From the NCBI RefSeq assembly GCF_029522115.1, contig NZ_JAKWFK010000012.1:62001-126000 (forward strand): a stretch of 64,000 bases of DNA, in the 5' to 3' direction. The notes below the pieces were generated by a model that saw only the letters and a program-made list of their open reading frames with translations, did not search any database and was not told the origin of the DNA. The position numbers and the translations under genes are program-made. This document shows, piece after piece, positions 35,433 through 42,644 of the stretch; the first letter of the stretch is position 1; each line of letters begins with the position of its first letter. This stretch comes from Trinickia sp. Y13 (GTDB taxonomy: Bacteria; Pseudomonadota; Gammaproteobacteria; Burkholderiales; Burkholderiaceae).

Positions 35433-36356
35433 ATGCTTGAGATTCGACACCTTCGCTCGCTGATTGCGATCGCCGAGTCCGGCAGGCTCGTTGCGGCCGC
35501 AGAGCGCGTCCACCTGAGCCAATCGGCGCTATCGCACCAGATTCGGGACATCGAAGCGCACTACGGGGTGTCTCTGTTCGAACGCACGAAGCAGGGATTG
35601 CGCTTCACGTCGGCCGGCGAAAGGCTGCTCGCGCTCGCGCGCGAGACGACCGCGGCGCTCGCCGCTGCCGAGCGCGATTTGTTGCGGCTAAAGGGCGAGA
35701 CGGCGGGCGAACTGCGGATCGTGCTCGAATGCCACACGTGTTTCGACTGGCTCATGCCCGTGATGGACGAATTCCGCCGCCGTTGGCCCGAGGTCGAAGT
35801 CGACTTGGTGGCCGGGTTCCACGCCGATCCGCTGCGGCTGTTGAGTGACGGCAAGGCCGATGTCGTGATCGGCTCCAAGCCCGCGGGCAAACCGAGCTTG
35901 CATGTCGCGCCGCTGTTTCGCTTCGAGATTCTCGTTGTCATGGCCAACGAACATAGGCTGCGCAACAAGCGGCGCGTCGGGGCTCGCGACCTAGATGGCG
36001 AAACGCTGATCACCTACCCGGTGCCGGAATCGCGCATCGATCTGATCCGAGAGGTATTGGAGCCGGCCGGCGTCAAACTCGAGCGCCGCACGGCCGAATT
36101 GACGATCGCCATCATGCAGTTGGTCGCCAGCCGGCGCGGCATCGCGGCGCTGCCGAACTGGGGCGTCAAAAATTACGTGGATCACGACTACGTCCTCGCC
36201 AAGCGCGTGGAGCCGAAAGGGCTGTGGAGCGAGCTATACGCCATCGCGAGCCCTGCTTTCGCCGGCCGCCCTTACTTCGACGACTTCGTCGCCATCGTGC
36301 GCGATAGCTGCGCGGCGCAACTCGAGGGAATCGAGCTCCTGCCCACGGCGCCGTGA
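35433..36356 (+). CDS. metR: MetR, LysR-type activator of methionine synthesis
   Basis: 307 aa. HTH LRSLIAIAESGRLVAAAERVHLSQSALSHQIRDIE (~8-43); the effector domain follows, starting GELRIVLECHTCFDWL, the family's typical MetR segment. Homocysteine is the known co-inducer. Divergent from metE with a shared operator. The C-terminal domain AVRPYFDDFVAIVR matches MetR rather than generic LysR proteins. Confidence 0.9.
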   Translation: MLEIRHLRSLIAIAESGRLVAAAERVHLSQSALSHQIRDIEAHYGVSLFERTKQGLRFTSAGERLLALARETTAALAAAERDLLRLKGETAGELRIVLECHTCFDWLMPVMDEFRRRWPEVEVDLVAGFHADPLRLLSDGKADVVIGSKPAGKPSLHVAPLFRFEILVVMANEHRLRNKRRVGARDLDGETLITYPVPESRIDLIREVLEPAGVKLERRTAELTIAIMQLVASRRGIAALPNWGVKNYVDHDYVLAKRVEPKGLWSELYAIASPAFAGRPYFDDFVAIVRDSCAAQLEGIELLPTAP

Positions 36357-36736
36357 AACGCACCGGCGCACTGCAACCGCGGCGCCGCTAGACAATGCTC
36401 GTCCCCACGGCACGCTCGCCCGTACGCGACGCCGCCGCGCTCCCCCCAAAGGCTGCCAACGATCGCTAGCCGGCGCGGTATGCCACGGTGTGCAAGAGGA
36501 TCGTACGAGACACGTACGCATGAACACGGACAACCGGAGCAAATCGCCACAAGCTTGCGTGAGATGCGAGCGAGCGGCGCCCATAGATTATTTTTGATTT
36601 TCGTCAATCAACGTTCAGCCTGACTTAAAAGCGCCGCCGACTGTGCCGTTAATGCAACAAAGCGTTAAAAATCAATTCGACGCTGGCAAACAGAGGGAAC
36701 CGCGTCGGATAATCGATTCGTGCCAGGAGAGACGCC
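36357..36736. other. intergenic region after metR, no gene supported
   Basis: 380 bases. The right half (36580-36700) is AT-rich, as in promoters, with TTGAT / ATCAA arms at 36594-36611. It probably carries the promoter for the small gene at 36737. Confidence 0.4.
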
Positions 36737-36886
36737 ATGGAAGCCAAGCCCACTCACATTCCGCCCCCCCACAAAGTATCCAGCCCGGATCCGGAACCGG
36801 TGGGCGTTGAATTTCTGGCCACCGAATTGCCCGAGCACGTGCGCGCCTTCTTCGACGAACAACGTAAGTTGTGCGAACAGAAGTAG
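36737..36886 (+). CDS. small hypothetical protein
   Basis: 49-aa frame beginning MEAKPTHIPPPHK and ending RKLCEQK, with GGAGA 7-11 bases upstream of the ATG. It is Pro-rich at the N-terminus and Glu/Arg-rich at the C-terminus (FLATELPEHVRAFFDEQRK), which looks helical. It has 34 bases between its stop and the chorismate mutase ATG, so the two are probably co-transcribed. No family recognised; it may be a Burkholderiaceae-specific gene. Confidence 0.6.
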   Translation: MEAKPTHIPPPHKVSSPDPEPVGVEFLATELPEHVRAFFDEQRKLCEQK

Positions 36887-36920
36887 CAGTGACGATCGCG
36901 GGCCCCGGGGCCCGCATCGA

Positions 36921-37517
36921 ATGACCGCACCGTTGCGGCTTGCGGCCCGGCTTGCGCTGACGCTATGCGTCGCGTTCGCGCTCGCGCCTTCTCAGGTGCG
37001 CGCCGACGGCGACGAAACGGCCATGACCAATCTGATCGCATTGGTATCGCAGCGCTTAGCGCTGGCCATGCCTGTCGCTCGATGGAAGTGGGCCAATCAC
37101 CGCCCGATCACCGACGCTGCTCGCGAAGCGGCGTTGCTGGGCGACGTGGAAAAGCGCGCGCAGGCGGCCAATGTCGACCCGGCCTTCGCCCGGCTCTTCT
37201 TCCGTGATCAAATCGAGGCCAGCAAGCAGATCCAAACGGCGCTCTTCGACCGTTGGACGAAGTCGGGTGCGCCTTCCGGGGCGGCGCCCGATTTGGCCAC
37301 CAGCACCCGCCCTGAACTCGACCGCCTCACCCGCGCGCTGATCCCGGCATTGGGCCGCGTCGAGCCGTGGCGCAACACCGCCGATTGCCCGGCCCGTCTC
37401 GCGCGAGCCGTGAGGAACTGGAAAATGCTGACGCGCTACGGCGCGATCGACGCCGACGCGCTCAATACCGCCCTCGCCCATGTCTGCACGGCGGGCGGCG
37501 CATCCGATATCGGCTAG
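36921..37517 (+). CDS. periplasmic chorismate mutase, AroQ-gamma type
   Basis: 198 aa with an N-terminal signal peptide (RLAARLALTLCVAFALAPSQVRA, cleavage ~28). The mature part resembles secreted AroQ: LIALVSQRLALAMPVARWKW, then FARLFFRDQIEASKQIQ with the catalytic Arg/Lys residues and Glu/Gln sites, and a C-terminal helical extension with two Cys (DCPAR and HVCTAG) that may form a disulfide. Converts chorismate to prephenate outside the cytoplasm. Secreted chorismate mutases are known in several pathogens and plant-associated bacteria. The reason for its export is unknown. Confidence 0.82.
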   Translation: MTAPLRLAARLALTLCVAFALAPSQVRADGDETAMTNLIALVSQRLALAMPVARWKWANHRPITDAAREAALLGDVEKRAQAANVDPAFARLFFRDQIEASKQIQTALFDRWTKSGAPSGAAPDLATSTRPELDRLTRALIPALGRVEPWRNTADCPARLARAVRNWKMLTRYGAIDADALNTALAHVCTAGGASDIG

Positions 37518-37522
37518 CCGAG

Positions 37523-38710
37523 CTAGCCGGCCACCGGCTCGGGGCGGTTGGCGCTCGCCCCAAAATCGGATGGTTCGCCGTCGATCGAACCCACCGCCAG
37601 CGGCGTGACCCGCAACCCTCGGGCAAGATGCGTTTGCATGATCCGCAGCGTCGACGGTTCGCAGACGGCATCGACATGTGCGGCCGCCAGCTCGCGCGCG
37701 GCGTCGAGCGAAGGCGCGGCGCCAAGATAGCACCAGCGATCGACGACATGGAACGCGCGTTCGTCTCCCCCCTCGCCCTGTTCTTCGAACACGACCGCCG
37801 ACTCGAACGGCCACGGCGCATCCCGCTCCTGCGTGCGCGCAATGCGAGGTTGGCGATTGTGAACCGGGCGCAGGGCGCCGAGCCACTTCGCCTCGGTCAG
37901 CAATGCCCCCACTTCGCCGCCGGTTGCCTGCCACTGCAGCCGCGCAACCTGCTCGGCGATGCGAGCTTCACGCGCCGATCGCCGCTCGCCGGTCAAATGA
38001 GCTCGCACCCGCTGACGCAACCGTACGCTGCGCCCCACGTACAGAGGCACGTCCGCCGCGTCGAAAAACGCATAGACCCCGTGCCCCGCCGGCGCCGCGT
38101 CGATCGAATCCTCGGTGATGTCGCCGGCAATGCGATAGCGCCGCACGGTGCGTTCGATCTGCGCGCGCAGGGTGGCAAGCGGCCATAGGGCATGCAGGCG
38201 ATGCCAGAACTGCCACAGCAGATCGGCGTCGGCCAATGCGCGGTGGCGCGCGAGCGGCGCGAGCGCATGGCGTTCGATCAGCGCATCGAGTCCGTGCCGC
38301 TTCTCGTGCGGCCACAGGGCGCGCGAGAGCTTGACGGTGCACAGCACGTCGGGGTTGAACGCGAATCCGGAACGCTGAAACTCGGCCCGCAAGAAGCTGC
38401 GGTCGAAATTGGCGTTGTGCGCAACGAACAAGCTGCCGTCGAGCCGCTCGAACAATTCGGCCGCCAACGAATCGAACGCGGGCGCGTCGCGCACCATGTC
38501 GTCCGTGATGCCGGTCAACGATTGAATGAAGGGGGGAATGGCTTGGCGCGGGTTGACGAGCGTACTCCAGCGCGATACGCCGGACGGCCCTACTTGCACG
38601 ACGCCGATTTCCGTAATGCGGTGTTCCGCGACCGCTCCGCCTGTCGTTTCCAGATCGACAAAAGCGATGGGCGTATCGACTAGGGGCGTCGGCAGGGATA
38701 GATCAGACAT
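37523..38710 (-). CDS. DEDD 3'-5' exonuclease fused to GIY-YIG nuclease (Cho/UvrC-like)
   Basis: 395 aa. N-terminal DnaQ-like exonuclease: AFVDLETTGG (D, E), AHNANFDRSFL and HRALADADLLW with the remaining acidic residues. C-terminal GIY-YIG domain at ~215-300: GHGVYAFFDAADVPLYVGRSVRLRQRV, similar to UvrC/Cho. Fusions like this exist in beta- and gammaproteobacteria as DNA polymerase III epsilon-like/UvrC-like proteins. Convergent with the chorismate mutase gene; the start is 5 bases from a 15-bp hairpin stem (see hairpin entry). A longer frame to 38785 exists. Confidence 0.85.
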   Translation of the reverse strand: MSDLSLPTPLVDTPIAFVDLETTGGAVAEHRITEIGVVQVGPSGVSRWSTLVNPRQAIPPFIQSLTGITDDMVRDAPAFDSLAAELFERLDGSLFVAHNANFDRSFLRAEFQRSGFAFNPDVLCTVKLSRALWPHEKRHGLDALIERHALAPLARHRALADADLLWQFWHRLHALWPLATLRAQIERTVRRYRIAGDITEDSIDAAPAGHGVYAFFDAADVPLYVGRSVRLRQRVRAHLTGERRSAREARIAEQVARLQWQATGGEVGALLTEAKWLGALRPVHNRQPRIARTQERDAPWPFESAVVFEEQGEGGDERAFHVVDRWCYLGAAPSLDAARELAAAHVDAVCEPSTLRIMQTHLARGLRVTPLAVGSIDGEPSDFGASANRPEPVAG

Positions 38711-38714
38711 GAAT

Positions 38715-38766
38715 AAGGGCGCTCGGGTGCTTCGATTGACGAAGTATGCACCACCCGAGCGCCCTT
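38715..38766. terminator. 15-bp stem hairpin downstream of the cold-shock gene and over the exonuclease leader
   Basis: AAGGGCGCTCGGGTG (38715-38729) pairs perfectly with CACCCGAGCGCCCTT (38752-38766); a nested CTTCG/CGAAG stem sits in the loop (38730-38744). It lies 71 bases after the cold-shock stop on the minus strand and 5 bases before the exonuclease ATG. The T-run is poor (TTATT). It may terminate the cold-shock mRNA and also cover the exonuclease ribosome-binding site. Confidence 0.65.
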
Positions 38767-38837
38767 GCGAGGATGCCTGCCGCACCGGTTGGCGCGCGAT
38801 GACGCTGGCCGGTGAGCGGCGTGCCGGTGCCGACGCT

Positions 38838-39041
38838 TTACAGCGGACGAATATTCGCCGCTTGCTTGCCCTTCGGGCCGGTCTTCACATCGAATTGAAC
38901 GCGTTGATTTTCTTTTAGAGACTTGAAGCCATCGGCCTGAATCTCGGAGAAATGCGCAAACACGTCCTCGTTGCTCTGGTCGGTCGTGATGAAGCCAAAG
39001 CCTTTAGCATCGTTGAACCATTTTACGACACCAGTTTCCAT
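38838..39041 (-). CDS. cold-shock protein (CspA family)
   Basis: 67-aa RNA-binding cold-shock domain: [19 protein letters not shown] with RNP1 (KGFGFI) and VFAHF (RNP2). Ends [18 protein letters not shown] 8-12 bases upstream. Leader of about 115 bases. Confidence 0.97.
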   Translation of the reverse strand: METGVVKWFNDAKGFGFITTDQSNEDVFAHFSEIQADGFKSLKENQRVQFDVKTGPKGKQAANIRPL

Positions 39042-39418
39042 AGTACTAATTCCCTCGAAATTTAATAGACGGGCAGCGCCCTCCGCCCGAAACCCAGCCT
39101 CGGAAGAACGCCGCCTCGGTCTCTCTGCCCGGGGCGCCGTCCACTGGGTGATTCCGGCGCTGCTTTTATAAATGTTCCGTCGAGCGCTCGTCAAGAAATT
39201 TTTCATTGAATGCTGTAAACGCGTAGCCGCTATGCATGAGGCACTAGACTTTCGGGGCGCCGACGTCATAATTACCTGCAACAAACAAATGGAACCCGAT
39301 ATTTAGGAAAAATATTCACCATTTGCAACAAGATATTTCTACTGTCAGTATTTTTCCGGGTTGTCTGCTAGACAACCCCGTCCGAAGATGGGGTAGATGA
39401 TTTGCCCGGGAGACCACC
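39042..39418. other. cold-shock leader and intergenic region
   Basis: 377 bases; the left part is the cold-shock leader and promoter. The AT-rich right part (39250-39360) contains no gene I can support. Confidence 0.5.
39165..39194 (-). promoter_or_regulatory. promoter of the cold-shock gene
   Basis: On the minus strand TTGACG (-35, 39189-39194), an 18-base spacer and TATAAA (-10, 39165-39170). The predicted start near 39157 gives a ~115-base leader, as expected for cold-inducible csp mRNAs. Confidence 0.7.
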
Positions 39419-39688
39419 GTGAGACTCAACCCTTTGAAGCGCTTCGTCTCGTGGCTCCTCGGTTCGCCCCATTTAGGGACGTCAAAGATTAGTCGGACGA
39501 AAAGCGCAGCCACGATTTTGGAATGCGACCCGTTCTGGCACGGCGATCACTGGCAGAACCTTCTTGCGTCACCGATGGACGCGCGGCACTACGTGATGGA
39601 GGACTGGGTGCTGCCGATAGAGGACGACGAAGTCAACTACGGCCGAACGGAAGACAAGCAAGGCGGCGTGCGCCGCCGCGGCCGGTAG
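39419..39688 (+). CDS. hypothetical protein (weak)
   Basis: 89-aa frame from a GTG preceded by GGGAG 8-12 bases upstream. Sequence RLNPLKRFVSWLLGSPHLGT, then acidic FWHGDHWQNLL and a basic tail. No family recognised. Codon use is average; could be a real small gene or a chance frame. Confidence 0.4.
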   Translation: MRLNPLKRFVSWLLGSPHLGTSKISRTKSAATILECDPFWHGDHWQNLLASPMDARHYVMEDWVLPIEDDEVNYGRTEDKQGGVRRRGR

Positions 39689-40214
39689 CGCCGGCGCCCC
39701 ATAAAAAAACGCGGCTGGCGGGCCGCGTTGACAAAGGTTTGGAGACGTCTTTTCCTTGACGAAAAAGTCTGCTTGGGCAAAGCAGAAACAACATTATAAC
39801 CAGCAGTTCCCATCAGATTATTGCCGCAATACGCAATCAAATTTTTCAAAACAGGCAATAATCCGACAGAAGGCCCGCGAATTTACCTTCCCCACATACG
39901 ATTCGACGTATCGCAAATACAACGTCATCGGGATGGCAAATCGACTCGCGCCCTTTTTTAAGTGTAAAATTTGTTTTAAATCAATACGTTACAATCAATT
40001 TCACGCCATTTCAAATCAATCAATACTTTATTTCCGATTTCGAAACGCGCGTCTCGACGAAGCCCTCTTTACACTCAACCCAGTTCGGAAACGCGGACCT
40101 GTTGCTGTGAATCCTGCTGCATCGGCCTGCCGACATGCAACCGCTGCATTTCCACGCACGTCGGCGATCGCCTCTCGCGACAGCCAAAGAATGTTCTGAT
40201 CCTGGAGAGAAAGA
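39689..40214. other. AT-rich upstream region of the porin gene
   Basis: 526 bases, far below the surrounding GC level between 39780 and 40070 (e.g. AAATTTGTTTTAAATCAA near 39968-39983). One open frame (39756-40199) has no Shine-Dalgarno and no coding-like composition. This looks like a long porin control region. TTACAAT at 39989-39995 is a possible -10 with no good -35. The region immediately before the porin ATG carries GGAGAGAAAGA. Confidence 0.5.
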
Positions 40215-41360
40215 ATGAAGAAAACCCTTCTAGTCGGCGCCCTGACCGGCGCGTTCGCAACGATGGCACATGCCCAGAGCAGCGTGACGCTCTACGGTCT
40301 CATCGACGCCGGCATCACTTACACGAACAACCAAGGCGGCCATAGCAATTGGCAGCAATCGACGGGCGCGGTCAACGGTAGCCGCTGGGGCCTGCGCGGG
40401 TCCGAGGATCTGGGCGGCGGGCTCAAAGCCATCTTCACGTTGGAGAACGGCTTCGGCATCAACAACGGCACGCTCAAGCAAAGCGGCCGCGAATTCGGAC
40501 GCCAAGCCTGGGTGGGCCTGAAGAGCGATCAATTCGGCTCGGTCACGCTCGGCCGCCAGTATGACGACGTCGTCCAATATCTCGGGCCGTTGGCGCTGAC
40601 GGGCACCCAATACGGCGGCACGTCCTTCGCGCACCCGTTCGACAACGACAATCTCGACAACTCGTTCCGCGTCAACAACTCGGTGCACTTTCAGAGCGCC
40701 AACTACGGCGGCTTCAAGCTCGGCGCGTTGTACGGCTTCTCGAACACGGCCGGCCAGTTCTCGAACAATCGCGCGTATAGCGTCGGCGCGTCGTACACCT
40801 GGAGCGGCCTGAACGTCGCAGCGGCGTATATGCAGTTGAACAACGACACGAACGCGTTGGCTCAGACCGCCGCTTCCCCGGGCGCAGTCACCGGCGACGC
40901 CACCTTCGTCGCGGGCCGTCAACGCACGTGGGGCGCAGGCCTGAACTACACGTTCGGTCCTGCCACCGCCGGCTTCGTATTCACGCAAACGCGCCTGGAC
41001 AACGCCCTGGGCGTGAACGCGGCCGCTGCCGGCACGAGCGGCACGCTCGCGCTGCCCGGCGGCGGAGCTCGCTTCAACAACTACGAGTTGAATGCGCGTT
41101 ACGCGCTCACGCCGGCAATCAGCCTGGCAGGCGCTTATACGTACACGGACAGCACGATCGGCGGCGTGCATCCGAAGTGGAATCAGGTCAACCTGCTGGC
41201 CGACTACGCGTTGTCCAAGCGCACCGACGTGTACCTGGGCGGCGAATTCCAGCACGTCGTGAACAAGGGCACTGGCATCGGCGCCGTCATCAACGGCCTG
41301 AACATGTCGTCGACCGACAAGCAAGTCGCTGTGACCGCTGGTTTGCGCCACCGCTTTTAA
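40215..41360 (+). CDS. outer membrane porin (Gram-negative porin, OmpC-like)
   Basis: 381 aa with signal peptide KKTLLVGALTGAFATMAHAQ (cleavage after HAQ ~20-21) and SSVTLYGLIDAGITYTNNQGG, the typical N-terminus of betaproteobacterial 16-strand porins. It ends with aromatic Phe (VTAGLRHRF), the outer-membrane insertion signal. A trimeric general diffusion channel is expected. A terminator follows 55 bases later. Confidence 0.95.
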   Translation: MKKTLLVGALTGAFATMAHAQSSVTLYGLIDAGITYTNNQGGHSNWQQSTGAVNGSRWGLRGSEDLGGGLKAIFTLENGFGINNGTLKQSGREFGRQAWVGLKSDQFGSVTLGRQYDDVVQYLGPLALTGTQYGGTSFAHPFDNDNLDNSFRVNNSVHFQSANYGGFKLGALYGFSNTAGQFSNNRAYSVGASYTWSGLNVAAAYMQLNNDTNALAQTAASPGAVTGDATFVAGRQRTWGAGLNYTFGPATAGFVFTQTRLDNALGVNAAAAGTSGTLALPGGGARFNNYELNARYALTPAISLAGAYTYTDSTIGGVHPKWNQVNLLADYALSKRTDVYLGGEFQHVVNKGTGIGAVINGLNMSSTDKQVAVTAGLRHRF

Positions 41361-41414
41361 GCGGATCGGCATCGACGGGGATTCCCGTTGTGGGGATTCC
41401 CTGTCCAGGGACCA

Positions 41415-41442
41415 AAGCGCCGCTTTCGCGGCGCTTTTTTTT
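41415..41442 (+). terminator. Rho-independent terminator of the porin gene
   Basis: AAGCGCCGC-TTTC-GCGGCGCTT followed by eight T: 9-bp stem, 4-base loop, located 54 bases after the stop codon. Confidence 0.9.
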
Positions 41443-41473
41443 GGGTGGACGCCGGCCGGAAGCGTCGGCGGCG

Positions 41474-41527
41474 CCAGTTCGGCCAGTTCGGCCAGTTCGG
41501 CCAGTTCGGCCAGTTCGGCCAGTTCGG
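41474..41527. repeat. six tandem copies of a 9-bp repeat
   Basis: Unit CCAGTTCGG repeated six times without change at 41474-41527. It lies between the porin terminator and the greB stop codon (41536). Confidence 0.97.
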
Positions 41528-41535
41528 CAGCGCCG

Positions 41536-42102
41536 TTAGGCGCCGGGACTCGCTGGATAACGCACGTCTAGCACGTCGATCTGCTCGGGCCCCGAGGGCG
41601 TATGCAGCGTGACCGTATCGCCGATGCGGGACTTGAGCAACGCTCGCGCGATTGGTGAGATCCAACTCACGTGACCGCGATCCAAATCGACCTCGTCGAC
41701 GCCGACGATCGTCACCGTGTGCGCCTCGCCATCTGCAGTCGCATAGTCGATCGTCGCGCCGAAGAAGACCTGATCGACGTTCTCTTGCTTGCTGGCGTCG
41801 ACCACCTCGGCCAAGTCGAGCCGTTTGGTCAAAAAGCGAATGCGTCGATCGATCTCGCGCAGGCGCCGTTTGCCATAGATGTAATCGCCGTTCTCCGAGC
41901 GGTCGCCGTTCGACGCCGCCCACGACACCAACTTGACGACTTCGGGCCGCTCTTCGTCGATCAAGTGAAGCAACTCGTCACGCAGACGCTTGTGGCCTGC
42001 GGGCGTGATGTAGTTCTTGGCGCCGGCAGGGATTTCGGGTTGACCGATGTCGAGATCGTCGTCATCGCCGTCGCTCGACTCTTTGACAAATGCCTTGTTC
42101 AT
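41536..42102 (-). CDS. greB: transcription elongation factor GreB
   Basis: 188 aa. N-terminal coiled coil with YITPAGHKRLRDELLHLIDEERP, then the tip region NGDRSENGDYIYGKRRLREID, typical of GreB, and the C-terminal FKBP-like domain ending LLKSRIGDTVTLHTPSG. An acidic extension (~SSDGDDDDLD) precedes the domain. The start MNKAFVKES (42102) is chosen over the upstream ATG at 42123. Rescues backtracked RNA polymerase by stimulating transcript cleavage. Confidence 0.93.
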   Translation of the reverse strand: MNKAFVKESSDGDDDDLDIGQPEIPAGAKNYITPAGHKRLRDELLHLIDEERPEVVKLVSWAASNGDRSENGDYIYGKRRLREIDRRIRFLTKRLDLAEVVDASKQENVDQVFFGATIDYATADGEAHTVTIVGVDEVDLDRGHVSWISPIARALLKSRIGDTVTLHTPSGPEQIDVLDVRYPASPGA

Positions 42103-42210
42103 GGTGCGAATCGCTACCTCCAATGGACTTCAAGCGTACACGATCGCGCTCGCCCGCAAAAAACCCTGAAGAAACCTGTCGCAATGCCTTCCATTTTCCT
42201 GGGACTTTGC

Positions 42211-42216
42211 TATAAT
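42211..42216 (+). promoter_or_regulatory. -10 element of the first tRNA-Arg
   Basis: TATAAT at 42211-42216, 14 bases before the tRNA. The -35 (about 42188-42193) is not clear. Confidence 0.65.
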
Positions 42217-42229
42217 TCCGCTTCTGCGT

Positions 42230-42306
42230 GCGGCTGTAGCTCAGTTGGATAGAGTACTTGGCTACGAACCAAGGGGTCGTGGGTTCGAATCCTGCCAGCC
42301 GCGCCA
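42230..42306 (+). tRNA. tRNA-Arg (anticodon ACG), copy 1
   Basis: 77 nt with encoded CCA. Acceptor GCGGCTG/CAGCCGC; anticodon loop CTACGAA; T-loop GGTTCGAATCC. All arms pair. Confidence 0.97.
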
Positions 42307-42315
42307 CTTTTTTCG

Positions 42316-42342
42316 AAAGCCTTCTTTGCGGAAGGCTCTTTT
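42316..42342 (+). terminator. terminator-like hairpin between the two tRNA-Arg genes
   Basis: AGCCTTC - TTTGCG - GAAGGCT followed by CTTTT. Moderate stem, 7 bp. Confidence 0.65.
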
Positions 42343-42375
42343 GTTTGACCGAAGTACGATTCTGCGTTTTCGCGT

Positions 42376-42452
42376 GCGGCTGTAGCTCAGTTGGATAGAG
42401 TACTTGGCTACGAACCAAGGGGTCGTGGGTTCGAATCCTGCCAGCCGCGCCA
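42376..42452 (+). tRNA. tRNA-Arg (anticodon ACG), copy 2
   Basis: Base-for-base identical to copy 1 over the whole 77 nt, 146 bases downstream; the 'GT' before and 'C' after are also shared. Confidence 0.97.
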
Positions 42453-42458
42453 CCTATG

Positions 42459-42491
42459 AAGGGCCTTCCGCTTGGAAGGCCCTTTGTCTTT
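42459..42491 (+). terminator. Rho-independent terminator after the tRNA-Arg pair
   Basis: AAGGGCCTTCC - GCTT - GGAAGGCCCTT, 11-bp stem with T-rich tail. Confidence 0.88.
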
Positions 42492-42644
42492 TGGCGCTCC
42501 CGTTTCAGCGCTCCCGTTTCAGCGCTTTGCGTTCCGCTTCACCCTTCCCGGTTTGACGTTTTCCCTTGGTGAGGCCATTCGAGGCGTTCACGGGCCCGCC
42601 GCAAGGCGGCCAGCTCGTGCCGCGAAGCCGTGAGGCCACGCTCG

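Noticed and set aside
39756..40199. 147-aa plus-strand frame upstream of the porin
   Set aside because: No ribosome-binding site, AT-rich, odd composition; treated as control region.
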